Shown piece by piece: positions 7,356-12,285 of a stretch of DNA of 12,285 nucleotides; position 1 is the stretch's first letter, and each line of letters begins with the position of its first letter. The notes under the pieces are model-generated. The model saw only the letters and a list, made by a program, of their open reading frames with translations. It did no database searches and was not told the origin of the DNA. A program made the translations under genes and the position numbers. This stretch comes from an uncultured Clostridia bacterium (GTDB taxonomy: Bacteria; Bacillota; Clostridia; TANB77; CAG-508): positions 1-12,285 of the forward strand of contig CAKPEG010000031.1 in the NCBI GenBank assembly GCA_934149275.1, given 5' to 3'.

Positions 7356-7909
7356 AATATTTTAAAAAATTAGTTGGGGATAGAATTTATTTATCTCCTA
7401 GAAATTCAGAGGACGCAGAGATATTTACTGAATGGTTAAATGATTTTGAAACTACTGATTATATTGGTAGAAGTAGAGAAGTGATGACTTTAGAAGATGA
7501 AAAAAAGTATTTAGAAAATAGTAGTAATGGAAAGTCTTTTTTTATAGTAACTTTGGAAGATGATAAATTGATTGGAACGGTATCTTTAGAAAACATTAAT
7601 TATGTAAATAGGTGTGCGACATTGGGTATTTTCATTGGTGATAAGAATTACAGAAATAATGGATATGGAACAGAAGCTATTAGACTTATTTTAGAATTTG
7701 GATTTAGATATTTGAATTTAAAGAATATTAAACTTAATTTGCTAGAGTTTAATGAGAGAGCTTTAAAATGCTACAAAAAGTGTGGCTTTAAAGAATATGG
7801 CCGAAGAAGAAAATGCAGATTTGTTGATGGAAAATATTATGATTCAATTGAGATGGATATACTTGATGAGGAGTTTACAGGTGATTTTATAAGAAATAAA
7901 AATATATAA
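7352..7909 (+). CDS. GNAT family N-acetyltransferase, RimJ/RimL-like
   Basis: The 185-residue protein spans a single GNAT fold: an N-terminal RIYLSPRNSEDAEIFTEWLN (11-30), the central strand and acetyl-CoA loop LGIFIGDKNYRNNGYGTEAI (91-110) with R101..G104.G106, and NERALKCYKKCGF (134-146), a helix typical of RimJ/RimL/SpeG-type enzymes. These enzymes transfer acetyl from acetyl-CoA to protein N-termini, polyamines or small molecules. Nothing here tells which. ATG 7352 overlaps the upstream TGA as ATGA, with GGAG (7337-7340) 11 bases before the start, so it is translationally coupled to the GNAT-GNAT-DUF402 gene. About 13 polar residues extend past the fold. A strong terminator follows immediately. 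Confidence 0.9.
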   Translation: MKYFKKLVGDRIYLSPRNSEDAEIFTEWLNDFETTDYIGRSREVMTLEDEKKYLENSSNGKSFFIVTLEDDKLIGTVSLENINYVNRCATLGIFIGDKNYRNNGYGTEAIRLILEFGFRYLNLKNIKLNLLEFNERALKCYKKCGFKEYGRRRKCRFVDGKYYDSIEMDILDEEFTGDFIRNKNI

Positions 7910-7912
7910 AAT

Positions 7913-7968
7913 AAGGAACAGAAATTTTGAAAACGTTATATATGGTGTTTAAGATTTCTGTTCTTTTT
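7913..7968 (+). terminator. Rho-independent terminator of the acetyltransferase operon
   Basis: GAACAGAAAT (7916-7925) pairs perfectly with ATTTCTGTTC (7954-7963). The stem extends inward by six more pairs, two of them G-T wobbles, and outward by A-T pairs. A run of five T (7964-7968) follows. It starts only a few bases after the stop codon at 7909. Confidence 0.85.
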
Positions 7969-8158
7969 CATATAATAAGAATATTCTCAGGATTTCCTAT
8001 TATATAAAATAACAATGCACAGAAATTTGCTTTGTAAAAGTCGCTCGTGAACAATGACGTAAATCTAAAAATGTTATAATAAGTGAATAAACTATAAATA
8101 GTCTGCTTTTGTTATTTCGAATAAATTGTATGCAAATAAAAAAGTATATTGTCGAATA
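7969..8158. other. Intergenic stretch, no supported gene
   Basis: Between the terminator and the next promoter there is no gene I can support. A minus-strand frame is open from 8111 to its stop at 7968-7970. Its translation contains FYKANFCALLFYIIGNPENI, but it has no ATG and no ribosome binding site, and it ends in the terminator T run. The locally higher G+C stretch around 8040-8062 (TCGCTCGTGAAC) sits inside it. This may be the remnant of a dispersed repeat or a decayed gene. Confidence 0.3.
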
Positions 8159-8187
8159 TTGACTCTTTTTAATTATAATATTATAAT
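8159..8187 (+). promoter_or_regulatory. Sigma-A promoter of the NAGPA-family gene
   Basis: TTGACT (8159-8164) and a perfect TATAAT (8182-8187) are spaced by exactly 17 bases, an almost consensus housekeeping promoter. Transcription should start near 8194, giving an untranslated leader of about 113 nt before the ATG at 8307. Confidence 0.75.
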
Positions 8188-8198
8188 CGAAAGGGTTT

Positions 8199-8217
8199 AA
8201 TATTTTTGAAAAATATT
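8199..8217. repeat. Perfect 19-base palindrome at the start of the leader
   Basis: AATATTTTT (8199-8207), a central G, and AAAAATATT (8209-8217) form a perfect inverted repeat about 5 to 24 bases after the predicted transcription start. Its position fits an operator, but in such AT-rich DNA it could also be chance. As RNA the hairpin would have almost no loop and be weak. Confidence 0.3.
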
Positions 8218-8283
8218 TATTGTTAAATACGAAATATTTATATATTTTAATATATGAGAAAGGAATTAATCAATTAATAGGAT

Positions 8284-8310
8284 ATGATTGATTATACAAG
8301 AAAATTATGA
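8284..8310 (+). promoter_or_regulatory. Possible 8-codon leader ORF overlapping the NAGPA gene start
   Basis: ATG 8284 opens a frame coding MIDYTRKL and stops at TGA 8308-8310. That stop overlaps the ATG at 8307 as ATGA, the classical layout for translational coupling. Its own SD is poor: AGGA (8279-8282) is only one base away and GAAAGGA (8257-8263) is 20 bases away. It is therefore only a candidate. Confidence 0.25.
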
Positions 8311-9437
8311 AGAAAGATACAAAAGCAAAATCAGTTAGAAAAGAAAAGAAGAAGTCAAAGAAGAAAATTATAAAAGAATTGTTAATTGCATTTGCAATTT
8401 TATTAGTACTTGGAATTGCATCAGGATTATTTTTATTATATGGTCCATGGAGCGGATTTAGAGATTGGCTTATTACAACAGCTATGTCTTCTATGAGACA
8501 TCAGTATTTGGCTACATGGTTTTATGATGATAAAACTATTCAAGAATGTTTAGACAAAAACAAGGTAGTTGAGGTTAATGGGGAAACAGATGAAAATGCT
8601 GTTGAAATTGTTAATTATGAAGAAAAAGAGACAATTACGTATGCTAATGAATATGAACGTCAGATATTAGAAAAAGACGAAAAAAACAATGATTATAAGA
8701 TTATAAAAATAGATGGTGGTAAAGAATATAGTGGATATATGGCGGTTATATATGATCCATCTAGAATAGAAGTTGCGACTTCTGCGAACATTGGAAAAAG
8801 TGGTCAGTATTTGACTGATATTTCTAAGAAAAATAATGCTTTAGTTGCGATAAATGGTGGTGGCTTTGCTGATGAAAATTTCCAAGGAAATGGCTCTACA
8901 CCATTGGGAATTACAATGAGCAAAGGAAAAGGAATAAGTGCTTCTAACAGTACATATGGAATCATAGGATTTAATAGAGAAAATAAATTAATATTGGGAA
9001 AATATACATTAAATCAAGCAAAATCAAAAGGAATTAGAGATTGTGTTTCTTTTAGTCCAACTTTAATACTTAATGGAGAAAAATCCAAGATATATGGAAA
9101 TGGCGGTTGGGGAAAAGCTCCAAGAACTGCTATTGGTCAAAGAGCAGATGGAATTGTTTTATTTTTAGTGCTTGATGGTAATAGAGCTTTAGGTAAAGGT
9201 GCGACTATTAAGGATTTAATTGAAATTTTTGATAGATATGGTGCTGTTAATGCTTCAAACTTAGATGGCGGAACATCTACATCAATGACGGTTAAGAATA
9301 AAACTGTAAATAATCCTACAACATTATCTGGAAATAATGGAACTAGACCTATACCATCAGCATTTATTTTAAAAGCTGATGATTCAGATGATGGGGATTA
9401 TAGTGCAGTAAAAGGTAAAGTTGAAGGAAAAAATTAG
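8307..9437 (+). CDS. Membrane-anchored phosphodiester glycosidase family protein (NAGPA domain, EpsL/COG4632-like)
   Basis: The 376-residue protein has a very basic N-terminus (1-22), one membrane helix (about 23-45) and an extracytoplasmic part. Residues 130-357 form the NAGPA domain, shared with the enzyme that uncovers N-acetylglucosamine-1-phosphodiesters. Motifs are ALVAINGGGF (178-187), PLGITMSKG (199-207), KAPRTAIGQRADG (270-282) and ASNLDGGTSTSM (316-327), followed by RPIPSAFIL (347-355). In Firmicutes such proteins act at the cell surface on polysaccharide or teichoic-type phosphodiesters; the substrate here is unknown. The gene stands alone between a promoter and a terminator. The start is unusual: no SD lies 5-15 bases upstream of ATG 8307, and an in-frame TGA at 8289-8291 rules out a longer protein. 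Translation may be coupled to a short upstream frame (8284-8310) or be weak. Confidence 0.9.
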   Translation: MKKDTKAKSVRKEKKKSKKKIIKELLIAFAILLVLGIASGLFLLYGPWSGFRDWLITTAMSSMRHQYLATWFYDDKTIQECLDKNKVVEVNGETDENAVEIVNYEEKETITYANEYERQILEKDEKNNDYKIIKIDGGKEYSGYMAVIYDPSRIEVATSANIGKSGQYLTDISKKNNALVAINGGGFADENFQGNGSTPLGITMSKGKGISASNSTYGIIGFNRENKLILGKYTLNQAKSKGIRDCVSFSPTLILNGEKSKIYGNGGWGKAPRTAIGQRADGIVLFLVLDGNRALGKGATIKDLIEIFDRYGAVNASNLDGGTSTSMTVKNKTVNNPTTLSGNNGTRPIPSAFILKADDSDDGDYSAVKGKVEGKN

Positions 9438-9454
9438 TTCGTTAATTATGTTGT

Positions 9455-9486
9455 AAAAAATGCATTGGTTGTCAATGCATTTTTTT
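9455..9486 (+). terminator. Rho-independent terminator of the NAGPA-family gene
   Basis: AAAAAATGCATTG (9455-9467) pairs perfectly with CAATGCATTTTTT (9473-9485) around the 5-base loop GTTGT, ending in a seven-T run (9480-9486). The stem is symmetric with an A run on its 5' side, so it could also work on the opposite strand. Confidence 0.92.
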
Positions 9487-9513
9487 GACTAATTTACATA
9501 ATTATGATATACT
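9485..9513 (+). promoter_or_regulatory. Sigma-A promoter of the TPM/LemA operon
   Basis: TTGACT (9485-9490), a 17-base spacer and TATACT (9508-9513) with TG one base upstream (9505-9506) form a strong extended -10 promoter. The -35 element shares its first two bases with the T run of the preceding terminator. Transcription would start near 9520, leaving a leader of about 112 nt. Confidence 0.75.
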
Positions 9514-9556
9514 CAAAAAGCATGTTTTTATTGTAAAAATGTCTCGAATTCTATTT

Positions 9557-9572
9557 AGAAAGGAGATGATCC
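9557..9572 (+). promoter_or_regulatory. Near-full-length anti-SD complement inside the TPM leader
   Basis: AGAAAGGAGATGATCC matches the complement of the usual 16S rRNA 3' end (AGAAAGGAGGTGATCC) at 15 of 16 bases, yet lies about 60 bases upstream of the real start, which has its own SD (GGAGG, 9620-9624). Two tiny frames follow: ATG 9566 (8 codons, directly abutting the SD) and ATG 9582 (4 codons, 16 bases from it). It may serve a short leader peptide or act as a ribosome standby site. Confidence 0.35.
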
Positions 9573-9631
9573 ATTATTGTAATGGCATGTAACTAGTAAA
9601 CTTTAAGATTATACAAAATGGAGGTAGAAAT

Positions 9632-11473
9632 ATGAAACATTCAACTAAAAGACGGTGCACTTTTTTTCTGGTTTTAATGATGCTGCTTTTTAGCATTATT
9701 ACAGTACTTACGGGATGTGCAGAAGAAGATTCTACTAAAGCTGTGTATCAGTCTAACATAGAAGTTAAGGATCAAACGCCTGAGTTTTATGTAAATGATT
9801 ATGGAAATATTTTTTCTAATAATCAAAAGGCTGAGATACAAAAGCGAGCAGTTGCTCTTAATGAAGATTACAATGGCATACAGTTAGTTCTTACCACTTT
9901 AGAGTCATTAGAGGGTAATTCTGTAGAGAAGTATGCAACTGCCATGTACAATAAGTTTGGAATTGGAACCAAAGACATGGGAGCATTAATATTGTTTTCT
10001 TCTGGAGACCGTCAAGTTCGGATTGAAATAGGACGAGGTATGGAAGCCTACATGACTGATGCAGATGCTGGCAAACTTATAGATGATTATGCAATTGAGT
10101 ATTTAAAGAATAATCAATTTGCGGAAGGATTGATTAGTTTGCAGAAGGCAGTTATTACTTTTATTAAGGATAATGTGCCTGTGGATTGGAATTCCGATGC
10201 TGAAGCTACTCAGCCTGTCGAAAGTATTTCTGATAAGACGCAAGTAGCAGAAGGAACTTCTAAGACAGTACCAGCGACAGTTAATAATGATACTGATAAT
10301 ACAGAAAATAAGCAGGATATAACTAAACAATCAGATTTTGATTTTTCATTTATATTCTTGATGATTGTAATAGTTGCTCCATATGCTGTTGTGTTAGGTT
10401 TACTTTATTCTTCTAGGAAAGCCAATCGTAAGCTAAGAAAAAAGAACGAAGATATTGCGAATGAAAATTTTTTACGAGTAGATCAATATGAGCGCTCTAT
10501 CCAAGGACTTGAGCGAGAAGCATGGGATAAGAAAGCTGAGTATCAAAAACGATGTGAAGGATATGAAAGAGAACTGAAAGCATCGGCACATCAAATTAAA
10601 GAGCTTCAAAGAATAATAGCAATAATGCAGGAAACTCATGCTCGAGCTATTGCACTTCATCCTCAACTTGAAGATGAAATCATTGAAATGGTTGAAAACG
10701 AGTTTAAGGATGAAGCTAAGGCAGTTGATGATGTTATTCAAAAGGCTTTAACTAAGAGTACTGATAAAGACAATGTTGAGTTATTTGGTAAAGCAATTGA
10801 AAAATACAATTCGACAAGTCTTGAAGCTAGAAAGTATGTTAAGGGTGATGTGGAAGAACTTAAAAGACGGTATGAACAGTCATGCGAACTTCGAAGAGAA
10901 TTCCAAAGAGTGCAGAAAGAGAAAGCTGATAAAAAAGTTGCAAAAGAGGCATATGATGAAATGAAAAGAATTGCAACTGGTATAAAAGGTAATAATTCTA
11001 ATTATAAAACATTAGTAAAAGCTAATAATTTATATTTGGGATTATCCAAAGAACAGCAAAGATTTTTCCCAGATGATAATTGGCTGCGTGAATTTTATAG
11101 AGAATTTGGTGTAGCTGAGAGAGATCATAGTGATTATGAAAAAGCTAAAAAGACAGAAAAGACGATTAAAGAAATTGTTGATTCTGTTGGAACACCTGAT
11201 GAACACGATATTGATAAGCTTAAGCGAGCTATTAGAATGTATAATTCATTAAGTTCTTCTGAACGTAAATATTTTGATAAAGGCGTTTATGAAAGTGCTA
11301 GACGTAAATTATCAAAGGCAGAAGAAGATCATGATGAACGTGAGAGAAGAAGGAGAAGAGATGACGATGATTACTTTGGCGGTGGATTTTATGGCGGAAG
11401 TGGATCATTCGGTGGTTCTATAAGTGGTAGTGGCGGCATATCAAATGGTGGTGGAGCAAGCAGAGGTTTTTAA
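9632..11473 (+). CDS. TPM-domain lipoprotein (YgcG-like) with long coiled-coil/helical-repeat extension
   Basis: The 613-residue protein has a lipoprotein signal peptide with lipobox LTGC (C29 lipidated). A TPM domain at about 50-182 follows (FYVNDYGNIFSNNQKAEI, LVLTTLESLEGNSVEKYA, GALILFSSGDRQVRIEIGRG). Next come a polar linker, a membrane helix (238-260), and a long charged helical region (262-575). The end is the glycine-rich tail GGGASRGF (606-613), typical of TPM/YgcG proteins. TPM proteins lie at the membrane or cell envelope and often pair with LemA. Family members usually run to about 250-300 residues; here some 310 extra residues sit between the helix and the tail. They carry three related helical repeats near 388-417, 460-492 and 532-564 (YNSTSLEARKYV, LYLGLSKEQQRFF, YNSLSSSERKYF). 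GGAGG (9620-9624) is 7 bases before the ATG. CGA/CGT/CGG arginine codons are more frequent than in the upstream genes. The LemA gene follows after 20 bases. Confidence 0.88.
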   Translation: MKHSTKRRCTFFLVLMMLLFSIITVLTGCAEEDSTKAVYQSNIEVKDQTPEFYVNDYGNIFSNNQKAEIQKRAVALNEDYNGIQLVLTTLESLEGNSVEKYATAMYNKFGIGTKDMGALILFSSGDRQVRIEIGRGMEAYMTDADAGKLIDDYAIEYLKNNQFAEGLISLQKAVITFIKDNVPVDWNSDAEATQPVESISDKTQVAEGTSKTVPATVNNDTDNTENKQDITKQSDFDFSFIFLMIVIVAPYAVVLGLLYSSRKANRKLRKKNEDIANENFLRVDQYERSIQGLEREAWDKKAEYQKRCEGYERELKASAHQIKELQRIIAIMQETHARAIALHPQLEDEIIEMVENEFKDEAKAVDDVIQKALTKSTDKDNVELFGKAIEKYNSTSLEARKYVKGDVEELKRRYEQSCELRREFQRVQKEKADKKVAKEAYDEMKRIATGIKGNNSNYKTLVKANNLYLGLSKEQQRFFPDDNWLREFYREFGVAERDHSDYEKAKKTEKTIKEIVDSVGTPDEHDIDKLKRAIRMYNSLSSSERKYFDKGVYESARRKLSKAEEDHDERERRRRRDDDDYFGGGFYGGSGSFGGSISGSGGISNGGGASRGF

Positions 11474-11493
11474 GTAGAAAGGAAAATCGGACT

Positions 11494-12108
11494 ATGGGAG
11501 ATAATATTGAAAGAGATACACGGGTATCTATAGTTAAGGTAGTATGCATATGTGTAGTATTAGCATGGTTACTTGGCATTTTGATTTTTGCTGGTAAATG
11601 TGCTGCAACATACAACAACCTGATTGATGCAAAGGAAAATGTTAAATTGGCTAAATCTAACGTTGAGACTATGATGCAGAGAAGACTTGAACTTATACCT
11701 GACTTAGTAGCGACGGTTAAAATGTATACCGAGCATGAAGAGAAAATTTTTGATGACATTGCTCAGGCTAGTTTAGTACTTTCTAATAGCTGGATAAATG
11801 GTGACCCTAAAGAGATAAGTGAAGCTGATAAGAAAGTGAGTACAGAAATAAATGGTATTATTTCAGTTGCTAAGAACTATCCTGAATTGACAAGTAGTGA
11901 ACATTATACTGCTTTGATGGATGAATTGACTGGCTCTGTAAACAGGATTGCGACTGCTAGAGATAGATATAATCAGCAGGTTGCAATTTACAACAAGAAG
12001 GTTAACAAGTTTCCTGGCAATATAATGGCGGGCATATTTGGATTTGAAGAAATGGATGAATTTGAGGCTGATAAAGAGGCTGAGAGGACGAATATGCTTG
12101 TTGATTGA
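11494..12108 (+). CDS. LemA family protein
   Basis: The 204-residue protein has a short cytosolic N-terminus, one membrane helix (about 13-36) and the helical-bundle LemA domain. Hallmarks are YNNLIDAKENVKLAKSNVE (40-58), MQRRLELIPDLVATVKMYT (61-79) with HE (81-82), YPELTSSEHYTALMDELTGS (129-148), NRIATARDRYNQQVAIYNKK (150-169) and the closing FPGNIMAGIFGFEEM (173-187). LemA proteins are membrane-anchored with the bundle exposed; their biochemical role is not settled. Pairing with a TPM-domain protein, as here, is a recurrent arrangement and suggests a joint envelope function. The start ATG has GAAAGGA (11477-11483) 10 bases upstream. It shares the TPM promoter and ends in a terminator. Confidence 0.95.
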   Translation: MGDNIERDTRVSIVKVVCICVVLAWLLGILIFAGKCAATYNNLIDAKENVKLAKSNVETMMQRRLELIPDLVATVKMYTEHEEKIFDDIAQASLVLSNSWINGDPKEISEADKKVSTEINGIISVAKNYPELTSSEHYTALMDELTGSVNRIATARDRYNQQVAIYNKKVNKFPGNIMAGIFGFEEMDEFEADKEAERTNMLVD

Positions 12109-12118
12109 ATGTTTTATG

Positions 12119-12152
12119 AAAGACCGAGATGGCGATTGCTGTCTCGGTCTTT
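12119..12152 (+). terminator. Terminator of the TPM/LemA operon
   Basis: AAAGACCGAGA (12119-12129) pairs perfectly with TCTCGGTCTTT (12142-12152) around a 12-base loop, beginning 11 bases after the lemA-type stop codon. The T run is short (CTTTACTT), but the GC-rich stem is strong and symmetric, so it may act in both directions. Confidence 0.8.
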
Positions 12153-12203
12153 ACTTATAATATAAAGAAAAATACATATAAAATTTTCTCACACCTTGCT
12201 GGC

Positions 12204-12264
12204 GCATTCCTCGGAATTTGAAAATAAAAATTTGACAATTTTATTTTCAAATCGGGTAGAATGC
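12204..12264. repeat. Long AT-rich palindrome, possible dispersed intergenic repeat
   Basis: ATTTGAAAATAAAA (12216-12229) and TTTTATTTTCAAAT (12239-12252) are a perfect 14-base inverted repeat with a 9-base loop. An outer pair GCATTC (12204-12209) / GAATGC (12259-12264) encloses it after a symmetric 6-base internal bulge, giving a 61-base structure. A small CGAA...TTCG hairpin lies just outside (12271-12283). The flanks (CTTGCTGGC, TCGAACTCACTTCG) are richer in G+C than the rest of the intergenic DNA. This resembles a palindromic repeat element; copies elsewhere cannot be checked from the window. Confidence 0.5.
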
Positions 12265-12285
12265 TTCAATCGAACTCACTTCGTT

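Noticed and set aside
10773..10964. Second + strand frame inside the TPM gene
   Set aside because: It is in another frame of a continuous 613-codon gene whose helical repeats run through this stretch.
11418..11759. Minus-strand open frame opposite the LemA gene start
   Set aside because: LemA motifs on the + strand are unmistakable; the antisense frame shows no domain and no SD.
12250..12285. Partial minus-strand gene ending in NEVSSIEAFYPI
   Set aside because: Only 12 codons are visible, the stop falls inside the palindrome, and the other two minus frames also close at once; a repeat explains the sequence better.
1..12285. CRISPR array, tRNA or rRNA genes
   Set aside because: No regularly spaced direct repeats, cloverleaf-like blocks or rRNA-like G+C-rich conserved stretches were seen. 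The only rRNA-related signal is the 16-base anti-SD complement at 9557-9572.

Overview
The window is AT-rich, with every convincing gene on the + strand. Arginine is mostly AGA, Shine-Dalgarno (SD) sequences are strong (AAAGGAG, AGGAGG), promoters are of the sigma-A type, and terminators are compact hairpins. This fits a low-GC Firmicute, most likely a gut-type Clostridia such as Lachnospiraceae. That assignment is inferred from composition and protein style, not from a marker gene.

Layout. (1) 1-75: a double-hairpin sequence resembling the right end of an IS200/IS605-family element, possibly with the last codons of its TnpB. (2) 231-1097: a small transcription unit with a sigma-A promoter, a membrane-anchored exported protein of unknown function, and a 13-bp hairpin. 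(3) 1185-5677: three tightly spaced genes that form the most notable part of the window. They encode a TIR - NB-ARC (STAND NTPase) - TPR protein of plant-NLR-like layout, a membrane protein with two Rossmann/RCK-like domains and a C-terminal RyR-like domain, and a free-standing 92-residue RyR domain. I read this as a candidate nucleotide-signalling immune system. TIR domains consume NAD+, and the partner carries an NAD-type GxGxxG fold plus RyR domains on a membrane anchor. (4) 5796-7909: two genes with a 4-nt ATGA overlap, a GNAT-GNAT-DUF402 triple fusion and a RimJ/RimL-like GNAT, closed by a clear terminator. (5) 8159-9486: its own promoter, a long leader without a proper SD, a membrane-anchored phosphodiester glycosidase (NAGPA family) and a strong terminator. 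(6) 9485-12152: a promoter overlapping the previous terminator, then a two-gene TPM-domain/LemA unit with a terminator. (7) 12204-12264: a large AT-rich palindrome near the right edge that looks like a dispersed repeat.

How the genes work together. The TIR-STAND protein is expected to sense an invader through its TPR region, oligomerise through its NTPase, and activate its TIR. The next two genes are plausible responders at the membrane. The acetyltransferases, glycosidase and TPM/LemA units look like separate accessory or housekeeping functions. No CRISPR array, tRNA, rRNA or integrase gene was seen.
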